Positions 10,920 through 21,097 of a stretch of DNA of 64,000 bases are shown in pieces. Under the pieces are notes generated by a model that saw only the letters and a list, made by a program, of their open reading frames with translations, was not told where the DNA came from and did no database searches. Source of the stretch: Sorghum bicolor (taxonomy: Eukaryota; Streptophyta; Magnoliopsida; Poales; Poaceae); NCBI RefSeq assembly GCF_000003195.3, contig NC_012878.2, positions 22,278,071 to 22,342,070 of the forward strand, in the 5' to 3' direction. How positions within the stretch are numbered: position 1 is the stretch's first letter; each line of letters starts with the position of its first letter. The translations under genes and the position numbers were made by a program.

Positions 10920-12420
10920 TTGACAGGTTCCAACTCAAGTATTCATGGTAATCGTCATGGAGAAGGAGAACCCCCTGTTGCACGGGCTGAGTTGCGCCAA
11001 ATGGCAGACTCACTCTTGCAGGCCATGGAGAGGATGCTTGATGCATGCATACCTGCTGATGGGCGGAGGGCTCCTCGGCATCAATCTGATGAATCTGGTG
11101 CTGAAAATTCTAATGGAGGACATGACCGTTTTAGAGATGGTCGTGGTGGTGGCAGGCGGGCTGGTCATCATGGCCAAGATGGAGGACGAGCTTGTGGACG
11201 TGGTCGTGGCCATCGTGTTCATTATGATGATGAAGAATTTAATAACTTTGATCAAGAAGAAGAGTCTGATGAGAATACCTCTGCAAATGATGGGCTGCAT
11301 AGGCGGCGCAATGATCACCAGCGGCATGCTGATCATGGAGATAGAGAGCATCATCATGGTCGTCGTAATAGGGAAGATCCGGACAGCACTGCTCGTGTCA
11401 AGTTGAGTATCCCAAAATTCACTAGAAGAGAGGATGCAGATGCATATCTTGAGTGGGCTGAGCAGTGTGATCAAATTTTTAGAGTGCATAATCTCTCTGA
11501 TCAGAGGTGTGTCAATCTTGCTTCAGTGGAGTTCTCGGGTTATGCTCTGACTTGGTGGATCAGATACAAGAGAATCAACTTGTGTTGGGCCGTGAACATA
11601 TCAACACTTGGGAAGAAATGAAGCAAGTGATGAGAAGGCGATTTGTACCATCAAGCTATCAGGAGACCTTCGCAATAGGTTACAAATGTTGAAGCAAGGA
11701 AAAAGATCGGTTGATGAGTTTTATAAGGAGATGGAGCTGCTGTTAGTGCGGACAAGAATTAGAGAGGATCCAGAGTCAAAAATGGCAAGATTTTTGGGTG
11801 GTCTCAATGAGGAAATTGCTGGTTTTGTTGAGATGTTTCCATACCATACTTTGCAAGACCTTGTTGATCAAGCTAACAGTACTGAAAGAAAAATTCAGCA
11901 AGAGACACATGGAAAATCTTATGCAAGTCATTCTATTGTAGCCCCATGGCGCAAGCAGCAGTCCAGCACTTCTTTCGGTGGGGGACGGTCCCAAGGTGCT
12001 GCAGCTAGGCCCTCTTTATCTAATGCTCCTTCAAAGATGGTGGTTTCTACAACATCATCTCCTAGAAATCAGCAGTGTCCTGCTACAAGTGCAGCAGCCC
12101 CAACTGTTGCTTCCTCAGCTACTACTTCCTCTACACGTAGTAGAGAAATTGTGTGCCACAAGTGCCATGGTCGTGGACATATTGCTGCACAATGTCCTAG
12201 TAGGAGGACCATGATTGTGAATGAGAATGTGAATGGGAATCTGAAAGTGATCGTGAGGAAGAAGGTCCAAGATATGATGAGGATCATGAAAACAATGATA
12301 ATGAGATCCAACCCGATGAAGGTGATAACAACTGCTTTATTTCTCTTCGTGTGCTTAGTGTTACTGCTACAAAGGAAGAGAATGGGCAGCGACACAATCT
12401 TTTCCACACTCGAGGCATGA
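10920..12420 (+). pseudogene. Gag polyprotein, frameshifted (element A)
   Basis: Gag of a chromovirus-type element, broken into three frames. The first piece (10920-11621) has a Gly/Arg/His-rich N-terminus and then LSIPKFTRREDADAYLEWAE and VNLASVEFSGYALTWW, the conserved capsid start. It shifts near 11560 and again near 11610-11640. The last piece (to 12420) carries LRNRLQMLKQGKRSVDEFYKE, the capsid end, and a CCHC zinc knuckle CHKCHGRGHIAAQC at about 12153-12194, then shifts again. The first in-frame ATG is at 11001, but upstream residues also look coding. It is a dead copy. Confidence 0.8.
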
Positions 12421-12746
12421 TCAAAGAGAAGTTGTGTAGAATTATTATTGACAATGGCAGCTGCAACAATATTGCTAGCCAAGAATTGGTTGATAGAATG
12501 GAGCTAAAACAAAGGCATCATCCTAATCAACACAAGATGCAGTGGCTGAATGATTGTGGCACGCTGCGTGTGAGCCATGTTGTGACAGTTCCTTTCTCTA
12601 TTAGGAGGTATAATGATCATGTGGAGTGTGACATGGTGCCTATGCAAGCGTGCCAGCTGCTGCTAGGTAGACCATGGTTATATGATCGTGATGTTCAGAT
12701 TTTTGGAAGAACCAACAAGCTGTCTTTTGTGTACAAAGGAGAGTGA
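12351..12746 (+). pseudogene. Aspartic protease (element A)
   Basis: A retropepsin-like protease that would cut Gag-Pol. The active-site strand reads IIIDNGSCNNIAS near residue 37, a variant of the D-T/S-G triad. The fold ends in CQLLLGRPWLYDRDV. It shares its frame with all downstream Pol pieces. A TGA at 12744 and an unclear linker (12747-13073, with a TAG at 13059 where CAG is expected) separate it from reverse transcriptase. Confidence 0.75.
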
Positions 12747-13073
12747 ATTTCTTTGCTTCCTTTGACACTAGAGGAAATCTTAAAAGATGATCTCAAGAAG
12801 AAATAGAGAGAGAGCGAGAACCACTTAAGAGTGACCCACAAAAATAATGAGGAAGAGTTTCCACAGCCAAATAAAACCCCACAGCCACAAAGAACCCAAA
12901 AACTAGAAAAACAGGGGTTAGTTATGATGGCTAGGAAAGGGGATCTAAAGGAGTTGAGTGAACCTAATGCCAAGTTCTTTGTACTCTTGTACAAGGACAC
13001 TCTTTTTGCTTCTAACACCTTACCCTATACCCTGCCAAGTGTTGTTTTTGATGTCTTATAGGATTTCGAGGAT

Positions 13074-13670
13074 GTGTTTCTAGACGAGGTGCCACCAGGG
13101 CTGCCACCCAATAGAGGGATCGAGCATCAAATTGATTTGGTTCCTGGTGCTTCCCTCCCAAATCGCACTGCCTACCGCACCAATCCGGAGGAAACCAAGG
13201 AAATCCAGCGACAAGTGGAGGACTTGATCAAGAAAGGGTATGTACAAGAAACTCTTTCACCTTGTGCTATCCCAGCCCTTTTAGTTCCTAAGAAAGATGG
13301 ATCTTGGCGAATGTGTGCGGACTGTCGTGCAATTAACAACATCATTGTGAGGTATAGGCATCCCATCCCAAGATTAGATGACATGCTTGATGAACTTAGT
13401 GGTCCCATAAATTTCACTAAAATTGATTTATGAAGTGGTTATCACCAAATTCATATGAAAGAAGGAGATGAATGGAAAACAGCCTTTAAAATAAAATTTG
13501 GGCTGTATGAATGGTTGGTGATGCCCTTCGGTGTGACAAATGCACCTAGCACGTTTATGAGATTGATGAACCATGTGCTTAGAGCTTTTATTGGAAAGTT
13601 TGTTGTTGTTTATTTTGATGACATCTTAATTTATAGCAAGTCCCTTGATGATCATGTAACACATATCTAA
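13074..13670 (+). pseudogene. Reverse transcriptase, fingers and palm (element A)
   Basis: The RT would copy element RNA to cDNA. Seen are PKKDGSWRMCADCRAIN, then the palm motif [17 protein letters not shown], then the catalytic YFDDILIYS near 13615. It is interrupted by TGA at 13431 inside the first catalytic Asp region (FTKIDL, stop, SGYHQI) and ends at TAA 13668. Catalytic residues are present but the chain is broken. Confidence 0.85.
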
Positions 13671-13673
13671 TTC

Positions 13674-14597
13674 GTGCTTGTTGTCCTACTGGAGCAACAA
13701 TTGTATGCTAACCTTGAGAAGTGCACCTTTTGCACCGACAAGGTAGTTTTTCTTGGATTTGTTGTCTCAGGGCAAGGTGTGGAGGTCGATGAAGAGAAGA
13801 TCAAGGCTGTACAAGAATGGACGCCTCCACAAAACGTGAGTCAAGTGAGGAGCTTCCTTGGGCTTGCTGGTTTCTACTGGCGGTTTGTGAGAGATTTCAG
13901 CACCATTGCTGCCCCTATGAATGATCTTACTAAGAAAGAAGTGCCTTTCAAATGGGAAGAAGCACATCAAAGGGCATTTGATGAGTTAAAGAAGAAGCTA
14001 ACAACAGCTCCAGTCCTTGCACTTCCCAATTTCGGTAAGACTTTAGAGATTGAATGTGATGCAAGCGGAATTGGTATTGGAGGTGTGCTCATGCAAGAAC
14101 GAAGGCCAATTGGATACTTTAGTGAAAAGCTAAGTGGTCCAACTCTTAATTATTCAGTTTATGGTAAAGAACTATATGCTCTTGTTCGGAGTTTGGAAAC
14201 TTGGCAACACTATCTTTTTCCAAAAGAATTTGTAATACACTCAGACCATGAATCTTTGAAACATCTTAAAGGTCAACTAAAACTGGACCAAAGACATGCA
14301 AAATGGTGTGAATTCATTGAATCTTTTCCATATGTGGTTAAATACAAGAAAGGAAAGGAAAATGTGGTAGCTAATGCTTTGTCCCGACATCATGCTTTGC
14401 TTACACAACTTGATGCTAAAATTCTAGGATTAGAAAGTATAAAGGAAATATACACTACTGATTCATACTTTGCTGAACCATATACAAAGTGTTGTGATGG
14501 CAAAGGATGGGAAAAATATCATGTGCACGATGGATTCTTATTTCGAGCTAACAAACTATGCAATCCAGATTGCTCTGTTCGAATTTTACTTGTGTAG
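13674..14597 (+). pseudogene. Reverse transcriptase end and RNase H (element A)
   Basis: In frame with the preceding piece. It holds the RT thumb ([33 protein letters not shown]) and the gypsy RNase H domain ([51 protein letters not shown], ending [11 protein letters not shown]). RNase H would remove the RNA template. The TAG at 14595 lies where a CAG Gln codon is expected (LLV, stop, EAHAGG). Confidence 0.85.
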
Positions 14598-15668
14598 GAA
14601 GCTCATGCAGGTGGGCTTATGGGCCATTTTGGAGCCAAGAAGACAGAGCAAGTGTTGGCCGACCACTTCTTTTGGCCAAAGATGAGAAGAGACGTGGAGA
14701 GACATGTTCTTCGCTGCGAGTCATGCCACAAAGCTAAGTCTCGTTTGAACCCTCATGGACTTTACACTCCTCTTCCTATTCCTAGTGCTCCCTAGAAAGA
14801 CATATCTATGGATTTTGTTCTTGGATTACCATGCACTAAGCGGGGAAAGGATTCGATTTTTGTTGTGGTTGATCGATTTAGCAAAATGGCGTATTTTATT
14901 CCATGCCACAAAAGTGACGATGCTTCGCATATTGCTGATTTATTTTTCAAAGAAGTTGTGCGCTTGCATGGAGTACCACATACTATTGTTTCTGATCGAG
15001 ATACAAAATTTTTGAGCTATTTCTAGAAAACTTTATGGGGAAAACTTGGGACACGGTTGTTGTTTTCCACAACATGTCATCCGCAAACGGATGGACAAAC
15101 TGAAGTTGTGAATCGAACACTATCAATGTTACTACGAGCTGTTCTCAAAAAGAATTTAAAACTTTGGGAAGAAAGTTTGCCACACATTGAGTTTGCATAC
15201 AATAGGGCAGTGCATTCGACTACTAAATTTTGCCCATTTGGAATTGTATATGGGTTCAAACCCACTGCTCCCATAGATCTTTTGCCTTTACCTGTGCAGG
15301 AATGATTGAACTTCGATGCAAGCAAGCGAGCTGAATTTGTCAAGAGCCTTCATGACCGAGCTTGAATCAACATTGAGAAGATGACCAAGATATATGAGAA
15401 GCGTGCAAACAAGGGTCGAAAAAAATTTTATTTGAGGCCAGAGATCTCGTTTGGGTGTCTATGCAAGGATAGATTCCCTGAACAACACAAGAGCAAGTTG
15501 CAGCCCAGAGCTGATGGTCCCTTCAAAGTGCTTCGCAAGATCAATGACAATGCATATGAAATTGATCTCCCAAGTACATATGGTGTGAGTACAAGCTTCA
15601 ATGTCGCCGATTTATCTCCTTTCCTGGGATTGGACGAGTCGAGGACGACTCTTTTTGAAGGGGGAGGA
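14598..15668 (+). pseudogene. Integrase and polyprotein C-terminus (element A)
   Basis: Integrase pieces in one frame separated by stops. There is a zinc-binding region ([28 protein letters not shown]; the second frame around 14600-14760 is damaged), the catalytic core DFVLGLP and IVSDRDTKF near 14810-15010, then [15 protein letters not shown] with the catalytic Glu near 15080, and an integrase C-terminus (SKLQPRADGPFKVL). TAG at 14793 and 15024 replace expected TGG; TGA at 15303 and 15363 are further breaks. It ends in the purine tract GAAGGGGGAGGA (15657-15668) touching the 3' LTR. Confidence 0.8.
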
Positions 15669-16882
15669 TGATATGACCATGCCAACAAGCAAGATGTCAC
15701 AACCTCCAAGTCAAGCTACAACCACTCATGTTTTACCTAAACCGACACCAGCCCAAGTCATCGATGGACCGGTTACGCGTAGTCGTGCAAAGAAGCTACA
15801 ACAAGAGGTCCACGCGCTACTTTGTGAGATTCATTTTAACATTAATGAGAATTATATACTACCTAAGTGTTTTACCTTGATTGTACTCAGGTATATAGAA
15901 GAAGAGAAGGATGAATCGGACCCTGAAGAACGAACCAGTGCAAGTTCCAGAAGACACTACAAAACGGACTAGAGAGTCAAAAACGGACCAGTGGAAGTCA
16001 AGAACGGACCAGTGCAAAGAAATCTTCATAACTTTTTAATCGCAAAAGCTATGAAGGCCCATGAGGACTTGTTGGAAACCATGTCGAGTCTATTTTGCAA
16101 TGAATCTAGTGGTGACCAGTTTGGATACTCCATATTGCTTGCAGACCAGAATTAGTACAGACTGCTCAGAAGGTCAACAGTCTATCCTGACAGAATGTTG
16201 GTACAACTTGTCGTGCAAAAGTGTACCAATCTACAACATTTCGTGGTGCATAGCATACATTGCTGGAAAGCTCTTGGAATCTACTTTCACATTCAATAAA
16301 TGGTTCATCATTTGGACTTCCCAATAAAAAGTTATGGTCAGTTTATTGGAAACTGCTCTGGAGGCCAACAGTCACGCGAAGCCAGTTCGGGAATCCATTC
16401 CGAGGGGTCCTTTCACATTGCCTTCACCCAGAGACTCTATCTCATTTTTATACCTATATAGGAAGGTTGTTCCTAGTATAAATATCCCCTACCTCTAAGC
16501 TATCAGCAACCTTTGATCATTTGATAAACTACATGATATTGCAGTCGTGTTGCTGAGTGCCTTACTCAACCTTTGTTCTTCCTTGTTCTTCTTGGACTTG
16601 TGAAGTGAATCCTCTGGGTTCTCCTACTTCGTGCTCTACGGATTCCGTTCGGTTGCGCCGTATTGTGTGGATTAGTTCTGGATTGTGGTTCTACGGTCGT
16701 TCGGAGATCGAGTCGAAGTCTTCGTGGTTTCAGTGCCTCTCTCCCCGTCGCTTGGTTGCATCCAACCTTTGTCAGGTATAAAGCTAGTTATCCGATGTTC
16801 GGAGCAAGTTATCCTTGTTCTTTTGATCTACTGTCATGAAGATCGGGCCACCCTCGTACCGATTCATATCGGTAACCCATCA
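15669..16882 (+). repeat. 3' LTR of element A
   Basis: A 1214-bp copy of the A LTR with TATAAATA at 16477-16484. The polyprotein tail continues into it in a shifted frame (GPVTRSRAKKLQQEVHALLCE), and another about 70 residues to the stop near 15972. The outer end is followed by CCCAG (16883-16887). Confidence 0.95.
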
Positions 16883-16887
16883 CCCAG

Positions 16888-17555
16888 GGGGAATGACGAG
16901 ACCACCGTGATCGGGTGACCGAAGAAATAATGCTGCAGCTTGCGTCGAGCGAGAATCACAGCATAAATCAATTTTTGAACCTGGGGGTACTGTACCTTTG
17001 TGTCCGTGAGCACCTAACTGACAAAGTAGACGGGCCGTTGAACTGGTAATGCGTGTCCTTCCTTTGGCCTCTCGACCACCACAGCCGCGCTGACGACCTG
17101 GGTCGTTGCCACGACGTAGAGGAGCAGAGGTTCCACGGGTCGAGGCGGACCAAGATCGGAGCAGTGGTCAGTGTCCTTTTCAGATTGTCGAGGGCTTCCT
17201 TGGCCTCAATAGTCTAGGTGAAGCGTTCAGTCTTCTTGGGGAGCCGGTATAATGGCAATGCCTTTTCTCCTAGCCTCGAAATGAAACGACTTAGCGCTGC
17301 TAGGCAGCCCGTGACTTTCTGCACGCCCGTAATGTTTCGAATCGGCCCCATCCTGGCAACGGCTGAGACCTTTTCGGGGTTAGCCTCAATACCGCATTAG
17401 GAGACGATGTATCCTAGGAGCATGCCTTAAGGCACACCAAAGACACATTTCTCGTGATTGAGCTTGATTTTATTTGTGTGCAAACAGCAAAAGGTGATCT
17501 CGAGGTCTTGGATTAGGTCGCCTTGTCTCTTTGATTTGACGACGATGTGGTCGAC
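16888..17555 (-). pseudogene. Reverse transcriptase end and decayed RNase H (element T)
   Basis: Reading away from 17555 on the minus strand gives YVDDIVVKS-like RT palm sequence. Next come NHEKCVFGV, GCIEANPEK-like thumb text and ALPLYRLPKKTERF, all with stops. The segment then joins across element A to the RNase H-integrase part at 2042. The region carries at least three stops and no long open frame. Confidence 0.65.
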
Positions 17556-18101
17556 CTATGCCTCGACTGTCGACCCTATGTGCTTACCAAATAGATGAAG
17601 CATGCATCGCTGATACGTTGCCCCAGTGTTTCGAAGCCCAAAGGGCATGGTCACATAACAATACATCCCAAAAAGGCGTGATGAAAGATGTCGCGAGCTA
17701 TCAGACTCTTTCGTCTTTATTTGATGGTAACCACAATAAGCATCAAGGAATGAAAGGGTCTCACATCCCGTGGTAGAATCGACAATTTGATCGATGCGTG
17801 GTAAAGGAAAAGGAACTTTTGGACATGCTTTATTCAAACTGGTGTAATCGACACACATCCTCATTTTCCTATTCTTTTTCTTAACTAATACAGGATTTGC
17901 TAACCAGTCGGGATGATGAACCTCCTTGATGAATCTGGCCGTCAAAAGCTTGTGGATTTCCTCACCAATGATCTTACGCTTTTCCTCATCGAAGCGGCGT
18001 AAGCGTTGCTTCACAGGCTTGGAACCGGCTCGAATCCCCATGGAGTGCTCGATGACTTCCCTTAGTATGCCAAGCATGTCCGAGGGACTCCATACAAACA
18101 T
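17556..18101 (-). pseudogene. Reverse transcriptase core (element T)
   Basis: A 181-codon open piece of the T polyprotein. It holds the fingers and palm of a gypsy RT: EEIHKLLTARFIKEVHHPDW, then KKKNRKMRMCVDYTSLNKACP, then PLPRIDQIVD, SFLDAYCGYHQI with the first catalytic Asp, and VTMPFGLRNTGATYQR. The YVDD box lies just beyond its end. It is out of frame with the protease-Gag reading at 18208-20557, so a frameshift separates them. Confidence 0.85.
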
Positions 18102-18207
18102 GTCGGCATTTGCACGGCTTCCTATTTGGGGTCGACATCGGCGCTGATCGTCAGCACCTTGTCGTCAGAACTGTTGGGGTCGAGCAGGATTTTCTTCGTG
18201 CTCTCCA

Positions 18208-18681
18208 CTAGTTCGAAGCTACCCGCATGGTGCTTAGGCTTCGGAGCCTCAGCGGCGAGAGCCTCGAGGCGAGTTCGGTGGAGCTCTCGACTGCCTCCCC
18301 ATACTCGACACACTCGACGTCGCACTCGTATGCGTGCTCGTAGGAGGAGCTGACGGTGATGACCCCTTTGGTCCCGGGCATCTTCAGCTTTAGGTAAGTA
18401 TAGTTGGAGATCGCCATGAATTTGGCATATCCTGGTTGCCCGACGATGGCATGGTAAGTGCCTCGGAAACCCACCACTTTGAAAGTGAGGGTTTCCTTCC
18501 TAAAGTTGGCCGTTGTGCCAAAACAGACCGGCAGGTCGATTCGACCCACCGGCAATGCCTTCTTCCCTGGCACAACGCCATGGAAACCACCTGCGCTTGG
18601 TTGGAGCTGCGTCCTCTTGATGCCTAGGAGGTCAAGGGTCTTGAGGTAGATGATGTTGAGGCTACTGCCGCCGTCCATCAA
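18208..18681 (-). pseudogene. Aspartic protease (element T)
   Basis: A retropepsin-like domain whose active-site strand reads MMDGGSSLNIIY, the D-G-G-S form usual in this group. It is followed by LDLLGIKRTQLQPS, GRIDLPVCFGTTANF and AIVGQPGYAKFMAI. It is in frame with the upstream Gag. The same domain occurs, inverted, at 23578-23995 with about one residue in ten different. Confidence 0.75.
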
Positions 18682-20557
18682 TACCTTCTAGAGTTGAATG
18701 TTGATGATGATGGGGTCGACGACGAGGGGGTAGACACCGGGAGCGACCACCCTATTGGGATGGTCGTCATGATCGAAGGTGATGGGGGTGCTCGACTAGT
18801 TGAGGTACTGAGGCACTGCCATCCTTACGGCGAAGACCTCATGACCCTCTCTCTTGCGCTGCCTCATTGTGAGCTGCATCAAAGGTCCGCCGTAGATCAT
18901 GTAGCACTCATGGACGGTCGGGAACCCTTCATCTTTTTTGTTTCCCCCTTTGTCGTCGCTCTTGTCTTTCCTCTGGTCATCCTTCTTCAGCCCCAGGCTG
19001 TCGAAGTATTTCTTCAGCATGTGACAGTCCTCGAGCTTGTGGTTGGCCCCTCCCTTATGGTAAGGGCAGGGCTCCTTGAGCATTTTGTCGAAGACGGCCC
19101 CCTCCGGAGGGCCTCGAGGCTTTTTGCGCTCAACGGCGACGACGAAATCATCGTCGAGAGCCTCCCGCTTGATCGATCGCATTTTCTTCTTCTTCTTGCT
19201 CTTCTTGGACCCTCTACTAGGGCCCACATCATTGTCCACTGGCGCCTTCCCCTTGCCGCCCTCATGGTCGAAGAAGGCAACGACGGCTTCCTCACCAGCA
19301 GCATAGTTTGCCACCACATCCATCAGCTCATTGATAGGTTGTGGTCGCTTTCGACCTAACTCTCGCACCAAATCCTTGCATGTGGTGCCCGAGACAAAGG
19401 CCAAGATGATGTCGTGGTTGGGGATGTGCGAGAGCTCGGTGCGCTGCTTCGAGAAGCGTCGAGCGTACTCTCAGAGGGATTCTCCTGACTTCTGCTTGCA
19501 CTTACTGAGGTCCCACGAATTGCCGGGGCGTATGTAGGTCCCTTTGAAGTTTCTTTCAAACACCCGGACCAAGTCCGTCTAGTCGTGGATCTGGTTGGCG
19601 GGGAGCTCCTCGAGCCACCTGCGAGCGATATCGGAGAGGAAGAGTGCCAATTGGTGGATGATAGCTCGATCGTCCCCTCGAGCGCCTCCCAACTGGCATG
19701 CCAGCCGGAAGTCTGCTAGCCATAATTCTAGCTTGGTTTCACCATTGTACTTGGTGATGCTGGTTGGGGGTCGAAAGAGGCTTGGCAGTGGCGTGCTCTG
19801 GATTGCATTGCTGAAGACTCGAGGGCCTGGCAGTTCTAGCACCATTCGGTCTTCGTCACTGTCGTAACGCCCACTGTGGTGAGCGCAGTAACCGTGTTCC
19901 TCTGCATCCCCATGTCGGCGGTGGCGATATTCATTGATGTCATGTTGAGCATCATGCTTCTTTTGATTGTCGACGAGGCGCTCCTAGACGGGCGCCATTT
20001 TCCTACCTCGAGGGGGTGGTTCTCGATGAACTGACACCTCCCTTTCGTTTCGGGCTGGCTCAGCGCGTTTTTCCGTAGCTGCCCCTCGATGTTGAGAGGC
20101 TGAGCTTTCGCCTTGTTGTGCTGCCGCCACGTGGAGCAAACCTTGTACCTCATCTCGAATGCGTCGTGCCTGATAGTTTGAGGGCTCAGGCATGTTTTGT
20201 AGCAGCATGGTTGCTGCCATGATGTTCTAGCCTACTCGAGGGAAGCGGCTGACGAGGGGCTCTAGCTCCTCATCCCCGATGATCTGCTGGTATACCTCTC
20301 TAGCATGACCGTGCGTGCCCCCACCGTGCGTGTGTGGTTGGTCTTGCTCGAGAGCCCGCTCAAGTTGGGCGAGGCGCTCATGATCCTCGTCAAGCTTGGC
20401 CTTGAGCTCCCGCAGTTGCGCAAGTTGCACGGCTTTGTCGTCCTGAGGTGGAGGTGTTGACCTGTCTGTGATTCCCAGGGGTCCAAGAATCTTCCCTTGC
20501 TGTAGTGGCTCAACCACCGGCGGCGGCATCTTGCGTGTCGTCCATGGTAGCCACGGC
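18682..20557 (-). pseudogene. Gag polyprotein (element T, minus-strand copy)
   Basis: Tat-type Gag in one frame broken by several stops (near 18690, 19405, 19565, 19980 and 20227). From the N-terminus: Met-Asp-Asp-Thr near 20547, a charged helix-rich region (QLAQLRELKAKLDED), REVYQQIIGDEELEPL, then the capsid core (LWLADFRLACQLGGARGDD, ARRWLEELPANQI). A Lys-rich stretch (KKSKKKKKM) and a zinc-binding C-H-H-C box (CPYHKGGANHKLEDC near 19060) follow. The sequence before 20557 switches to LTR sequence in the opposite direction, so the true Gag start and LTR are missing here. Confidence 0.75.
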
Positions 20558-21079
20558 CTCAGACGTGACCGCTGCCAGGACGTACAAGCATGCTCGCACC
20601 TAAGCAAGATGATGTACAGGAGCTGAGTTCAGGAGCACACGTGCCATCATCACCAGAATACTCTATAACAAGATGGCTCGAGGCCACGCCGGTACTGAGG
20701 CCTCGAGTAGGTCAGCACCATACCCCTGTCGAGGCTTATTCTAATGCCTATTCTCTCTAACCTAGGTCTCCCCCTGGAACTGTAAAAGGGGACACTGTGA
20801 ACGATATATGCAGGAACAAGGGACACAACCCGTAGAACATGACCTAGCACACCACCATCGGCCGGGGCAAAGAACTCTTGGCCACATCCACTTGTATTCA
20901 CCCCTGTACAAGTACTTAGATGCAAGATAATACAAATTCGCCTCCCCCGCTGGACGTAGGGCCTTCTCTTGCCAGAACTAGGATAAATCTCTGTGTCATT
21001 CTTGCATCACCATCTGGAAGACGGGGCATGCACATAGATTCACTCACTGGTGTTACCCCTTGGGGTCAAAACACCAACA
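20558..21079 (+). repeat. Inner half of a T-family LTR, inverted relative to T
   Basis: These 522 bp match, in reverse complement, positions about 24777-25301 of the solo LTR. They end ACACCAACA directly before a primer-like site and a plus-strand gag. The outer half of the LTR is absent here and is found instead at 24001-24542 in the opposite orientation. Confidence 0.8.
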
Positions 21080-21081
21080 GT

Positions 21082-21097
21082 TGGCGTGCCAGGTAGG
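21082..21097 (+). other. Primer-binding site of the inverted T segment
   Basis: TGGCGTGCCAGGTAGG lies two bases after the LTR end, where a tRNA primer pairs. I do not identify the tRNA with certainty. Confidence 0.55.

Larger units (their letters stand above)
2043..16882 (+). mobile_element. Chromovirus-type Ty3/gypsy retrotransposon A (contains nested element B)
   Basis: A complete LTR retrotransposon with two LTRs of about 1.21 kb, a primer-binding site for initiator-Met tRNA, gag, protease, reverse transcriptase, RNase H and integrase in the gypsy order, a polypurine tract and a 5-bp duplication. Element B (3370-10368) sits in its leader. The Met primer and the Gag and polymerase wording are those of grass chromoviruses of CRM or Reina type; I could not fix the lineage and see no clear chromodomain before the 3' LTR. 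About 12 mismatches in the first 240 bp of the two LTRs, together with many stops, indicate a fairly old insertion. Confidence 0.93.

Noticed and set aside
11010..11489. A 159-codon minus-strand open frame
   Set aside because: Antisense to the Gag of A in a Gly/His/Asp-rich stretch; the Ile/Met/Ser-rich product is an artefact of that composition.
18694..19359. A 221-codon plus-strand open frame, with other long ones at 21718-22107 (minus) and 23051-23371 (minus)
   Set aside because: They lie exactly antisense to T-family gag and protease, with low-complexity composition that mirrors the sense strand; no domain is seen.
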